In this document: positions 38,181-50,590 of the stretch, in pieces
How positions within the stretch are numbered: the stretch's first letter is position 1
Layout: each line of letters opens with the position of its first letter
Assembly: GCA_029204225.1 (NCBI GenBank)
Contig: CM055106.1
Location: 6,167,361 to 6,231,360, forward strand
DNA: 64,000 nt
DNA from: Diphasiastrum complanatum
Lineage: Eukaryota > Streptophyta > Lycopodiopsida > Lycopodiales > Lycopodiaceae
Direction: 5' to 3'
Made by a program: the position numbers and the translations under genes
Notes under the pieces: generated by a model
What the model was told of the DNA's origin: nothing
Databases searched by the model: none
Seen by the model: only the letters and a program-made list of their open reading frames with translations

Positions 38181-39322
38181 ATATATGAAAATATCGAAGT
38201 TTCATCAGTACCCCCACATGTTTGACACATCATATCTTACATATAAGTTGCTCAAAATGAAGGTCTCAAAATTTTTAATCAGTAAATGTATATATGAAGA
38301 ACACACATGTGAAAGTATTTGATGTGATTCATCATAGTTTATGAGATATGAGTTTTTGAATAAGTGCTTGAAATGCACACTTTTGTGTGCATTTTGATAT
38401 GACTAGTGTTATTGATGGACATACAAATTTGTCTAGACAAAATTGTAGTTCAAGGAGCTTGTGATTTTGCTAGAATAGGTAGAGAAGCATATGTTACAAT
38501 ATTTAATAAGCTCAACGACAAATAAGAAATTAAACCAAGATCATTATATTTAAAGCAGGAGTGAAATATCTTAAACATTTGAATACATAAGATTATAGGC
38601 ATATTGAAGAGACATATCAAACACAAGGCTTATATCTTTATAGTGTTTTCAAACAATTTATTTATTGATATGAATAGATTACTAGATTTATGATATATTT
38701 TTATGATAAAACAAATGAAAAAGTGAATGATAAGATAGTCATAGTCCTTAAGTTAAATAATAAAAAATTGTTAAAGGGCAAAAATTGGAGAGGGTAACTT
38801 AATATAACATTTCTAAATGATGCCCTTGGGGAATCAAGATATCAATGAGCTTCAATTTCATCTTCTAGGTAGAAGATGAAATTTGAAAGCTGGTAGCTTT
38901 TCAGATATTATTTTTATTGAACTTAATAAAGTTCAAAATGTTGTGGATATATTATGTGTCTTTAATAGCTAATTATTGGTTTTGAGAGAGGATCATGATA
39001 TATTATTATGGACATTTTGTAGAACATCTTATCCTTGGATTATCAAAGAGCATATTAATGAAGGCCCTCAATGTTCCTAGAAAAAAAGGCTTCAATGGAG
39101 AATGACAGTTGGCCAATGATTGAAAACAATAGCATGTTCAATGTGTCTCTCATAGAATGACATTCAAACATCCTTGTTTGTATTGCATGAAAGACAAGCT
39201 CTAATAATAATAAAAAAATATGATAGAGAGAGCCATTTTTTGAATCTTTATGAAAATTCCAAGAATTTAATCATTTTTTAAGTTGCAAATGAAATAATTG
39301 CTCTAATTGCTAAATATAAGGC

Positions 39323-39399
<77 letters not shown>

Positions 39400-40640
39400 A
39401 TTCTTTTTCATTCTTTGCCTCTCGAACTGGAATGGTTTCAAAACCAGCGGGTAAGCGTATGGGTATATGAATATTTTATGCCCACACTTTTTAGTAGCTG
39501 GTTAATATTGATATCTGGCGGATATGAAAAAATGATATTACTCGACTAATACCATGTGTAATACCCGCCAAATACCCGCCAATACCCATCACAAAATCAT
39601 ATAACCGGATGCATAACCGGAACCTTGCAATTTCTATGTTAGAAATAGCTTTAACCACCAGTAATAAAACTTCAAATTTTTCATATACCTTGACTCGATG
39701 AGTATCACAAGAAGTTAATACCCGTAAGACACTAGTCCTAAGAAAATGACTTTGTATGCTTTCTATGTTGGAGGCTATTAGGTAGAATTTGTGCTTATTC
39801 CATGTGATTGCAAAACTTTTCTACCTACAAAAAATGTTTAGTGTCATGAAGAACTATAAAATGCAATAAGTGAGATTGTGAGCAAAATAATCTTATGTAA
39901 TCGGCATATTATCATATAATTTTGGGTCTAATATTTTTGTAAGCTAATTACTTCTTATAAAGGTAAAAGAAGTGTATGACATGAAAACAGTTGTACTGAT
40001 AAAAGTAAAATGCCATAAGAACATTTCTGCTTGGAAAAAAATTATTTACGGAAGCTCGATATAGTTTCAATCTTGGCTCATAAACTACCTCGCCATGCTT
40101 TTACATTCGTAAATCAATTTTGACATTTTTGTGTAGGAATTGGAGGAGTCTCACAAAACCGAATCTGTGGGGCAAAATTTTGTATGGCAAAAAAAGAAAG
40201 AAAGAGAAAAGTAATTACGAGGAGGAAGGGAAACTCCCTCGAGCGGGTTTACCTGGGGAAGGGCGTCCACACCTGAGGGCTACGTCCGCCCTTCTTGGGC
40301 ATAACTCCCTCGGTTTATTTCAGGAGTTTATTGTTTTTTTGTGGTCCTCGGTTTTTGACTTTTTTTATAGGTAGAATATCCTCCTCCTGACTTTTTTACA
40401 TACTTTTTGTGGCTCATGACTTGCTTTTGAAAAATTTTGCATATTTGGTCAGCATGTTGCTTTCACATGGTTCAAATTTCTTTGTCGGTCTCCCCAAAGG
40501 CCCATTTTCACATTCAACAAACTGAATTTCTGAGGAAGCCTATTATTCTGTCTATAATTTGCGTTTGGGCTGATAGTGAACAGTTGGCACATTTTCATTG
40601 GCTCCGAACACGGACGTTCAGAGCCATAGTGCAACAACTG
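38181..40640. other. Unassigned AT-rich DNA with a TA/TG microsatellite
   Basis: No gene is supported. A compound repeat, (TA)n then (TG)n, occupies 39325-39397. The open frame at 40120-40374 (+) has a possible acceptor in front (TTTTGTGTAG) but no recognised domain. Confidence 0.4.
39325..39397. repeat. (TA)n(TG)n compound microsatellite
   Basis: About 13 TA units followed by about 23 TG units. Confidence 0.95.
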
Positions 40641-40651
40641 TCAACTCGGAA

Positions 40652-40822
40652 GGGCAGTTGAAGGGCCCAAATAACAAATTATGCCCCTTAGCAGGCGTGG
40701 GCAGGCCTTGCTACAGGGCAGTTGAATGGCCCAAATAACAAATTATGCCGGTTAGGAGGCGTGGGCAGGCCTTGCTACCCTGTAGCGGTTAGGAGGCGTG
40801 GGCAGGCCTTGCTACCCTGTAG
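40652..40822. repeat. GC-rich tandem repeat 0.73 kb upstream of the MYB gene
   Basis: GGCGTGGGCAGGCCTTGCTA occurs at 40694, 40758 and 40795. The first two lie in a 64-bp unit (GGGCAGTTGAA...), and the third is a 37-bp partial unit. It is the GC-richest block around the MYB gene and could belong to its distal promoter. Confidence 0.85.
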
Positions 40823-41527
40823 CAGGCATCCTTGAAAGCATCTCCCCGCAGGGCGGCTCAGTGCATGAAGGCCACCTGCTATAGAGGGTAGCTGGCCTGC
40901 TCATATTTTAATGCATATATTACCTCCTGCATCAGTGTAGGTGTCGGTGATATGATGGACCATCTCCTTGTCTTTGCATTGTGCATTATTAAATCTGATC
41001 GGATGTAGATGCACGAATCTCCAGATTTCGGACATGCATGCTCCAGTAGGCCACCAAAGATCGTGCGGACAAACTAAACATGAAGTCTGATCGGCTGGAT
41101 AAGGTCTTAGTGGAATTGCTGTTTAGTACCCATATTTGAAGCTGCCGTATACGCGCGGTCCACCTCTCACAATGATAATCGGCTGTAAAATGTACAATGG
41201 AAGGTAAATTTTTTTCGGATTATGGGGTTTTGCTGATCAAAGTTACCACTTACAGCCATGTTTCTATCTCTATTAGCTTATTTGTCAATGCATAGATCAA
41301 TCTCAGAATTATTGGATTAAGGGAAAGCGTCGAATAAAGTGGTGACAATTTGGAATCTAAATTATATCTTTCGTGCACTAGATTAATAACTATTGAGACT
41401 TGGCAGCAGCTAGACATCATTAGAATTTGCTGCGGTTCAAAATACAGCATCTAGGAGCTCACAGCTCACTAGTAATAATCATCAGAGCAATCGCCGTGCA
41501 ACTTTAAGGTGAATTTAACGAAGTCAG
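40823..41527 (+). promoter_or_regulatory. MYB upstream region
   Basis: No TE coding debris is found here, consistent with a host promoter. A convincing TATA box could not be chosen; AT-rich candidates are near 41358 and 41330. The transcription start is unknown. Confidence 0.4.
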
Positions 41528-41542
41528 ATGGAACCATCGTAA
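41528..41542 (+). promoter_or_regulatory. Minimal upstream ORF before the MYB start
   Basis: ATG GAA CCA TCG TAA encodes Met-Glu-Pro-Ser and ends nine bases before the MYB ATG. If transcription starts upstream, the MYB would need leaky scanning or reinitiation over a very short gap. Confidence 0.6.
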
Positions 41543-41551
41543 TTGCTGATA

Positions 41552-43612
41552 ATGGGAAGGTATTCTTGCTGCCAGAAGGAGAAACTAAAGAAAGGACTGT
41601 GGTCACCTGATGAAGATGAAAAGTTGGTGAGATACATCACGAATCATGGCCACGGTTGTTGGAGCGCAGTGCCAAAGCAAGCAGGTACGTCCGTTTTAGC
41701 TCGTCAATTTAACGTTCATAGTATAAGCCGCGGGTCCTTTCTGTCCCTTCCTTAAAGGTGGGTGAAAGAAAGTTGTACTATTGGCCGATTCACTGTTATT
41801 ATTTTACACGATGACAGCATTGTGAATTGTGATGGAAGCTTTGCTCGTTGCTTTACTTTCACGGTTTAATTGATGTCGCATGTTTCAAATTCTCCTTGCC
41901 TAAATTCGAAACAGACTAAGCAAGCAAATTAATCGTGATGTTAATATGATAAATCAGGACTTCAAAGATGCGGAAAGAGTTGCAGACTTAGGTGGATTAA
42001 CTACTTGAGACCAGACTTAAAACGGGGCATTTTCACTCCAGAAGAGAAGAAACTAGTTATAGAGCTTCATGCTGTTATTGGCAACAGGTCCTTGAGCTTA
42101 AACCATTTCCACAGACTACGTTATTATATTCGTTTTGATAGAGTATCCTTCAATAGTTAATTTCGGGAATCAAAGCTTGAGTTTACAACTGTTATGATTC
42201 AGCTTCCATATTTGAACCTTGCGGATGCAGTTTTTTCACTAACATTTGTAGATCTGACAATAAAGAGCTGAATTAGCTTTTCTTTATTACGGGAAATCTT
42301 CGTAAGCAGGTGGTCTCAGATAGCTACTCAGTTACCAGGTCGCACAGATAACGAGATCAAAAACTTTTGGAACACTTGTATTAAGAAGAAGCTGAAACAG
42401 AACAGGATGGAGCTCAGCATTCATCACCCTATTGATGAGATTGAGCGACCTGCTGTGGAAGCAAAAGGTCCGGCTACGTCGTATAAGCACACCTCGGTGG
42501 AAGGAACTCATGAAAGTGTGAACATGGAAGATCTACGGTTATCAAGTGATTTCAGCCAGCAGGACAAATCTCATCCTCATTCTAGGAGTGGACAGGCTAC
42601 CTCTGAGAAATGGATTGTGGATTTGGTGCCAAAATTGAGCTCCCTTACCAAGTTACGAGCACCAAATCCCTCTCCCAAAGACAGCTACAATTACGAGAAA
42701 ATTTTGACCCTGGAACAAGAGGAAGCCTTCCAAAGCGGTCCTCTGACACCTTCGACTTTACCATCAGATCATTCACTCCTGACTAGACAAAGCTTGCATG
42801 AAGACATGCCTAAACTTAGACGAAAGTCAAGCTTTCCTTTAAGCATGGGTTTGAATTATTTGGACATGATGACCGCTCCAGCTACATCAGTTCATCCGTT
42901 TCTCTGTTATCTGCAATGTCCGCCGTCTCTACAGGAGCTTAAACCGTCCCATTTGATAAGGAGCAGCACGCTTTCCAGAATGCAGTCATCCAGCGGCCTG
43001 AACAAATGGGATGCGGCAAAGTTGAAACTCGGCGACCTGGGATCGTCGGATACCCGTTATGCAGATTCTGCTGAGTTAACTGCAATCACTGCTAATACAG
43101 TATCGGATAATCTCACAAATCGGCATCTTCGTGGGTACAATCAAATCGTGGATTTCGAAGACCTAGCAGCCGCAACAGCCTCAATATTGGATGCGAATAG
43201 CGGTGTAACAAACAGAGATCATTTTCAGGAAAACATAAGCAGTACAAGTAGAAACAGGAATGGCGATTGCGCTACAGCTAGTACCGGTCATGATATTTCT
43301 TGGCCGATGAATGAAGACAACTTTCAATCGAGTGTTGTCTCACCAGACTACTTGAAACGAGTTAGTACTTCTGAGATGTCTTATGACAGAAACGTCCTAG
43401 TAGAATTCCCAGAGCTTGACAATGAATCCATGAAATGGTGCGAGTTGATGCCGGAATCTTACGCCTTGAGAGACTTTGAGAGCAAGATCGACGAACCTCA
43501 TCCGACTACTACTGAGCCAATGGTTTGGCACCAGCATGGGACCGTCGATCTGTACGATAGAACGGGCCATGTTACTACGTATACGATGTCCCCAGTCATT
43601 GATCAAATATGA
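41552..43612 (+). CDS. R2R3-MYB transcription factor, three exons
   Basis: Exons 41552-41684, 41958-42087 and 42310-43612 (133, 130 and 1303 nt) have GT-AG introns at the positions classic for plant R2R3-MYBs and give 521 residues. The start is [25 protein letters not shown]; the TTG nine bases earlier is not needed. R2 has Trp at 17, 37 and 57; R3 has Phe70, Trp89 and Trp108, with LRPDLKRG between and [20 protein letters not shown] at the end. The [14 protein letters not shown] leader resembles the MYB61/MYB86/MYB50/MYB26 group, which acts on secondary wall, mucilage or vascular traits in angiosperms. The long Ser/Thr-rich C-terminus is unrecognised. No stop or frameshift is seen, so it is probably functional, a nuclear DNA-binding regulator. 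Confidence 0.93.
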
Positions 43613-44880
43613 CAGAGAAACTGTTTATATATAATCTGGAGTTCTTGAATCATTGTACGGTCTTACCGATGTCACATTTATGTTCTAACCTTAAGCTCGC
43701 ATTCCAATACATTACATGTAACAAGAATGTATGCACAGCTGTAGCTTGTGAGCTGTCTGAAGCCTAATCACGGTTATCCTTCACACTGATTAATCTCATA
43801 TTATGTTATACACCGTTGTCAGAGATGATGAACATCTTGACCTCGCTGTCAATGACGGGAAGACGACGCTTTTTTTGTCTTCTTTACAATGCAAAGGCAC
43901 GCGCATGCATATGGTTGAAAGATGTAACGGGAAACTGAGTGTCAATCATCTTGATTCCAGAATGAACTATTGCACTGCAACGAAATAGTGAAAAAGCAGC
44001 AAGAAATTCTGAGCAGATTCACACTCAGCAATCCAAAAAGTGCAATTTAACATAGATCTGCCGCCAATAACATCCATATTGTTCTCGGCGACTACACATT
44101 CATATGAAGCTTTATTTCCTTCGATGTCTGTCCTCATTTGTGCTGCTGATTTGAATCGAACAAAGGAATGACATGTTCACCAATACAAAACTCATTGGAG
44201 TTACTGGAAGGCAATCATTCATATGAAGTTATGAATCTTCACCCTTCACATGTACTGGAGTTACATCTTCACTTTCCAAGGGCCTCCAATAAGTATGCGT
44301 TAACGGACATACGTGCAAGTTATCAAGCAAATGCAATTGATAATTTATAGATTGTTTGAGAAGTACTTCACCTCGAAATAAAATTCCTCTCTCGTGAGAT
44401 AAAAACAGTCAGACAGCCATCAGAACAGAGAAGACATAGAATATACTACATCATCAGTGCTGCATGGGCCGTATCATCGTTAAAATGACAGATCCAGTTA
44501 TGGAGTGGCGAAAAAAGGTTGATGCTCATATGTTAGCCTAGAAAATTTGACCATGTTGTAAATTGGTAGCCGCTTGATATCGAAGCCTGCTGAAGATTCA
44601 AGACCTGGTTGAAAACAGCGAAATGACTGAATTACCATCAAAGACGATGCAGAACAGCGTTCATTGTATTTTAGAACTGCCTTTTCGAAGTCGATTTATT
44701 CTGCCTGCCATTAACTTTACTGGCAATATATGACATGCTTTTGATTCTTCGAACGAAACATGACTAGTTTTCTCGCTCCATGATCAGGAATTTTACTGAT
44801 GACTGCTTTAATGGAGCCAGCTATTTCTATATTGTATGTTTTGAACGTTTGATTTGAGCGGTTCATGATTTGTTTTGAAA
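43613..44880. other. MYB 3' flank, no second gene
   Basis: Probably the 3' UTR and downstream DNA of the MYB. Small open frames at 43803-43988 and 44168-44350 lack any motif. A candidate AATAAA lies near 44379, rather far for the MYB; no nearer signal is obvious. Confidence 0.45.
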
Positions 44881-44884
44881 TACT

Positions 44885-47570
44885 TGGTTTTGATCTTGTG
44901 GTTTAGGGTCAGTTGATCAGAGTGTTATGTTGAATCATAAGCATGTGTTGAATCTGAATTATGCTATCGCTCGCATGGGAACAAATCTCTGCGTGACATG
45001 TTAGAATTCAGTTCACTTTGCAAGTGCTTAGGTCTAGGGTTGAAGGTGGATAGGAAGAACCGCTACAAGCGTTACGAACAGAATAGGAAGACCTACGAGC
45101 AATGACAAAAGATTATGTTTCTTTCATGAAGATCCTACATGCAATACAACAGACTTTGATGTACAAGCACAATAAGGCTCATGAATGGCAATAGGAGCTA
45201 ATCCATTCTTTTAATTATGTATTGTAATTAAATTGTACAAATATAAAAAAGGCACATAGATGCAAAATGTACATACATTGACAGATTGAATGCCATGTAC
45301 ACTCTCTTGTGTTCTAATCAAGCTATTTCAAGAGAAATTGTTTTGTGTCATTGCACACTTTTTAGTTATATCTAATTTACATTTCACATAGACTATTCAT
45401 AGATTCAACGTAATTGTTTGATGGTGAATGTTGAATGCTTCTGAATGCTTTTGATGATTCTTGCTTCCACACATTACATTTGATTTGTGTATGGCTACAT
45501 AATCAATTGTATAGATCCTAATGATTTCAAAGTTCGGATCAACTTGAATCTGACAGGCGTAGTTCATTGCACCAAGGAAACAAACTGCTTTGTTTCCCAA
45601 CTTCCTTTGATCATGATCAATGGTAATGTGATAATCTTGACTAATTTCAAACGTCTATGTTTCTCCTACACTTTAGAACAAAAGGGATAATGGTTTATAC
45701 CTCCTGTGACATTTATACATGTGCTAAGAGTGTGAAAAACTTTGAATGAGCAATCATAATTCACATCGTGGTTTTAGGCCTCAAAATAGTCAAATTGCAA
45801 TTTACTAGTTTTTGCCAAGGTTTTCATATTGACATAACTAATCTATTTTTTCAAGAAAATAACTTTATTGTTGACATAATTACACAAAAAAGCTTATTAA
45901 CGTTAACCAAAAGTGACCTTTTGGTGACGCTTGTCCGAGGGGCTTTACAAAGAGGGCTTGTGGGACCCATCGGGCTTTACAGAAAAGTCCATCGGGCCCA
46001 CCATTGCGCTAGTACATGGAATATTTTACCTTCATAGTGAGCCGGCGGGCCTGACGGGCTCCTTTGTAAAGCCCGGCAGGTAACCTATTTGGCAGATTTT
46101 GGCCAGTGGAACGTAAATGCGAATGCCTCAAGGTCGAATGGAGGTGGAGAGTATATCTCTACAAAATTCCAAGAGTATTGTGAGCAACAAGGCATCAAAG
46201 GAGGGCTCACTTGTCCTTACTCACCTCAACAAAACGGGGTGGCTGAGAGGAAAAACCACACCTTAAGTGAGTGTGCAAAGGACATGAGGTTGGATGCCTT
46301 CCAAAGTCCTTTTGGGGTCACTTGTGCAAATTATCTATGCAATATGTTTTCTAATCTTGCTATTGGAGGTAAAAACACCATTTGAGTTTTTGATATGAAG
46401 AATCCAAATATTGAAACTTTGAGGATCTTTGGATCCATATGTTTTGTCCATGTTCCTTTGAATGTAAGGAATAAAGAGGATTCCAACTCAATCAAGGGAA
46501 TTATGGTAGGATATTCCACATCAAGGAAATCTTATAGGATTTTTGTTCCATGTACTAACAAGATTGTGGCTAGTAGAGATGTGATCTTTCATGAAGGACA
46601 AAATTCCAAGCTTGATGGGGCCAAGAGCACTCAACATAATGGAGGATATTTACATCTACCAATAATCCAAGATGATGATGGAAAGGGGTCGAGACTTGAG
46701 GAGTTTTCTCAATCCAAAACTCCAAGAAGATCATCAAGGGACAAGGTTGAGCCTATTAGGCTTACATAGGTTGACAATTAGGCTCACATATGTTGACAAG
46801 CGGAAAAAAAACCAATATGGGTTTATCTCTTTTGATGAGCCTACTAATGAACAAGATGCTTTAAAGTCAAAATTTTGGCTTGACGCAATGGTTTTGGAGT
46901 ATGATGCATTAATTTCAAATCAAACATGGGAATTGGTTGATCTCCCACCTAAAAAGAAAGCAATTGATTGCAAGTGGGTCTTTAGTGTCAAATATAACAA
47001 GATGGTTCAATCAATAAATATAAATCTAGGATTTGTGCAAAAGGTCATGCTCAAGTCAAAGATCTAGGCTATGAAGGCTTTTGCTCCTATGGCAAAAAAA
47101 AAATGACAACAATCAGGATCTTGATTGCATTGGCATCTACTTTGAATTGATTCATGTATCAAATGGATGTGACTAATGCATTTCTCCATGGCTATCTTGA
47201 GGAGGATATCTACATGTCACAATCCAAGGGATTCATTATGCAAGGCAAAGAAGATAAGATAATTTGCTTACTCTTCAAAAGCTTGTATGGTCTCAAACAA
47301 GCGCCAAGATCTTGGTACTCTCAACTCAATTCCATCCCTCTCTCATTATATTTTAGTCTTAGTGAGTAGGATTCATCTGTTTACTTCAATTTTATTGGTA
47401 GTGATGTGATCATTCTTGCTCTATGTGTAGATAACATCATCTTTTGTGAAAATAATGTCAAACCTTATTGATGAGACAAAACCAGCATTAGAAAAATAAT
47501 TCAAAATGTAAGATCTTGGTCCTTTGCACTATATCTTAGGCCTTGAGGTAGTTAGGACAGCCCTTTTATA
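44885..47570 (+). mobile_element. Copia fragment B': LTR-like part, insertion, foldback, integrase, RT
   Basis: Inverted partner of 30738-32697 (match from 44885 to 47309). Extra DNA of ~390 bp at 45552-45939 is missing from B. The integrase half (46089-46385) shows NASRSNGGGEYISTKFQEY and NGVAERKNHTLSECAK. Then follow the connection region (46395-46769), early RT (46850-47067: WELVDLPPKKKAIDCKWVFS) and [16 protein letters not shown] (to 47330). Beyond the part shared with B, the RT active site region reads ILALCVDNIIF where YVDD is expected (about 47425). Frameshifts and stops throughout. Confidence 0.87.
45940..46074. repeat. 135-bp foldback with GGGCTTTACAAAG ends (copy 2)
   Basis: GGGCTTTACAAAGAGG... 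to ...CTTTGTAAAGCCC, the same length as 31873-32007 but with about a dozen differences. It keeps the internal GGGCTTTACAGAAAAG. Confidence 0.75.
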
Positions 47571-48215
47571 GGCTAATTTGGAGGAGGGTCTATTAGACAA
47601 AGTACTAGTTTGGCTCATCAGTTCTAGACAAAAATTTGCAGGCATGTTCAATACTATGATAATAGTTTCCAGAATTCTCAGCAAAGGTTCCTGACCAATA
47701 GGGTATCTCGTCGAAGGTTCTGTAGGTCTGGCAAAGGTTAACCCTCGCCTAAGTGCATCCTTCGCCTAGGTACTGCATTTGATAATTTTTTTCATTTTTT
47801 TTCTAACCTAATTTTTGTATTATGAATCCATCTGTCAGGTCGGGGAAGGTTCATGTTGAGTGTAGCATGCCCGGCGAAGGCTCCCAAAGTGGCATATCCC
47901 TGAACTCTCATCTAGCTTCAAAACATGTACTTCCTCCACAAACCAACCTTCGCTCAACTCAATATAAGCATATTTGAGTTGAATGTATCATATGGCAACT
48001 CGACGAAGGTTAATATGATTGTTTGTTCAAGACTTGACTAAAATAGTGATATTTTAGTCATTTTCTAAAAACATTAGGAGATATTAGAACTCAAAATGGG
48101 CCCTTTGTCAAGATGTTTTTTTTTTTACTTTGCACACTTTCAACACTTAAGTGGCCCGATGAACTGTAATAGTGGTTGATGGACGAAAATTGCTTTTTCC
48201 TGGTCAAATTTTGGT
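47571..48215. other. Unassigned DNA between Copia B' and the third caulimovirid copy
   Basis: No domain is recognised. GGCGAAGG/CGAAGGTT words recur (e.g. near 47712, 47738, 47838, 47876, 48004), suggesting an unclassified repeat. Confidence 0.4.
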
Positions 48216-49442
48216 GATTTTCAAAAATCCTGCCTGGCAGTAAAAACAATTGTGATTGGACCACAGTTACTGTCCAAAAACTCTTTTGATGCCCGTATTT
48301 GTACACTCGAGGTTGATTTGACGTCAATAGTCATAAACTGTAGTTAACTAATCCCTGTAGTTTAGGAACTTCTTGTCATTCTTAGGTATACCTCTCATTC
48401 TCTTTGTTCCCATTTGTACTCAACTTTCATAGAGACATTTTGGACTAATGGCGACACATAATTGAAAACCAAGAAGAACCATTGATGCAGGCTTTTGGAT
48501 GAAGGCAAGTAGTTTAGTACTAGAGGCCGTTCGCAGACCCAATATCGGATCAGCGTGTGCGTAGAAAGTCAATAGCTGCAGAAAGTAGGTCGGGCGCGCC
48601 AAATCGATATCAAGTAGAAAAGTTGAAAATAGGCGATAGCAGATGGGCGTGCAGGAGTTTGGACAGGAATATCACGATTGGATTGGGCGTGCTGAACCGA
48701 TATTGCCTGTTCTTAAAAAAAAATGGTAACTTTTGAAAGACAGCTCGGAGTGAGACGATTACAATGCCATTAGAAAGCCCTCGACGAGAGCTTTTCAATG
48801 ACCACAACATGATTTAGTTAAAAGCTACGGTGGAAGATATATTTTTAGTCAAAGTTTTGGGCGATCAACAGTCAACGATCAACCTAATATCTGATCGGCA
48901 TGCGCTGATCTGATATTAGGGTTTTTTTAAGAAAAAAATTGTGAAAGAGCTTGATGAGAGCTTTGCAATGGCACCAAAATGACCTAATTTGGATGTGTCT
49001 TGTGTCTTGTGTAATTTGGTATAGTTTGGTATTAGAGCCTTGTTTGTTGGTTTATTTCATGCTTACGCTTTCTTTATGCTTTCGTTGTTTAGTATCCTCG
49101 TTATCTTTTGCTCGATACATTTTCTAAATCGTTATTAGCCTTCAGACAATCTTCGATACATCCACCAGCAATAAGTGTCCAAGATGCAAGGTGCTCAGGA
49201 TAGTGTTCCGCTAAGCCGCAGTTGTAGTGATCGAATTCTAGCTCCCACCTGTACCCATATTTTGTATCATGGCAATTTTCGCATTCTAAAAAGTCTATCG
49301 ATCTCTCGCCAATGTTGTGCTCACAACCGAAGAAACTGAAGCTCAGCATCAATGGAATCTTGCTCTCTTCTCTCCTTGACAGGTGTATCAACATAAATCT
49401 TTATTTTTGTTAAAAGCTTCTACGTTTTCTCTTGCAAATCGC
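48216..49442 (+). promoter_or_regulatory. Caulimovirid leader, third copy
   Basis: Homologous to 27296-28559. Motif copies occur at 48541-48561, 48591-48611 (GGGCGCGCCAAATCGATATC) and 48685-48705. A head-to-head pair forms a 38-bp near-palindrome at 48883-48920 (CCTAATATC...GATATTAGG). The primer site is TGGTATTAGAGCC at 49027-49039. The short MATHN frame is broken here by a TGA. Confidence 0.65.
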
Positions 49443-49966
49443 ATGATCGCTGAACTGACTGTCGAATATTTTGATTATTTTATCAGATTAACCAAAATTT
49501 GGGAAGATGCTCGCAAAGTTGCTATTTCTAAACATTATAACTTTGTGCATCTAGAATTAATTCAGATTGGTATTAATCCATTATTCTGAAAGGGTTTGCC
49601 TATCTCTTGTTTAGTTGCAATACTTGATACAAGACACAAATTTTTTGAAGATCAATTCATTGGCGGATGCGAAGGTAATCTAGCCAATGGTCCCTTGTAT
49701 TTGGAAGTTAAGCCTAATTTTTGTTTATCTCTTACGGACCCATACTTCCCTGAGATCCTCACTTTGTGCATCAAGCTTTCTGGTCTCAATATTAAAAATC
49801 AATCAGACAATCTTGAAGTAGCATACTCAATGTTAGGTAGAGCCGTCAATACTGGCCTTCCGGCAGTATATGAAAGTTCAAAAGCCAAAGAAAAAGAGCA
49901 AGATATTGTTATTAAAACATATGCCCAAAATCATGATCAAGTTCTGACTTGTGAAATCTCTTTGTG
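49443..49966 (+). pseudogene. Caulimovirid movement-protein-like region, third copy
   Basis: MIAELTVEYFDYFIRLTKIW begins the unit. The frame is nearly continuous to 49588, then shifts, and resumes at 49596 with ILDTRHKFFEDQFIGG and YLEVKPNFCLSLTDPYF. About 250 bp present in the arm copies after CEIS is deleted here. A TGA at 49964-49966 ends the frame. Confidence 0.5.
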
Positions 49967-50044
49967 AAAGTACCATACTTTGGGGACCAAAAATGGATCT
50001 TAAAAAATCCACAAGAGTTATTATGTGCTTGCTTACCAATCTAT

Positions 50045-50590
50045 CAGAAAACTAGTTACCAAAAACTTGATCTATATTGGCAGGGTAAACAACAAGCATT
50101 GATAATGAAAATACAGATCATTGACACAAATCTGAGTTGGCACGTGTGTGCTAGTATGGCCTACAAGCTGAGTTTGAAGTGTTCAAAGTGTTGGCTTCAT
50201 TTGGATCATCAAAAATCAATGTACATGAGAGTAGAAACTCAAGTCACCAATATCTTCCAAAAATATTCTATCTTCTAACTATGGGAGATGAAGCTACATA
50301 GTAAACTCACTTCCTTTGCAAAGTTAGGTGAATTTCCAGCATGTAATAAGGAAGTAGACTCAACTTTCTTGCCCTAAAATGAAACCCTACCCTATTTCCT
50401 AGAATTATGCCAAGTAGGTACATGGTTGATCAAAATCTCACCACAATTTTAGGTGTAGGTCCTATAATCTAGGAATCACTACCAAATGGATCTTGGCCTT
50501 ACGTGTATGGAACCCAATTATACACAATATTTACAATGTTCTACATGGCTAGATTTGCCAAAACAGGCTATTTTTTACAAGCTTCCTCGT
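50045..50590 (-). repeat. Copia LTR fragment in the third caulimovirid copy
   Basis: Longer version of the insertion at 29283-29660. It retains the GTAGGAATCACTACC-equivalent and the CTACATGGCTAGATTTGCC end of the 22727-23349 LTR family in reverse. Confidence 0.65.

Noticed and set aside
41543-41755. MYB start at the TTG of 41543 and reading through intron 1
   Set aside because: The ATG at 41552 matches the family start, and GTACGT at 41685 is a classic first-exon donor; the frame beyond it is intron.
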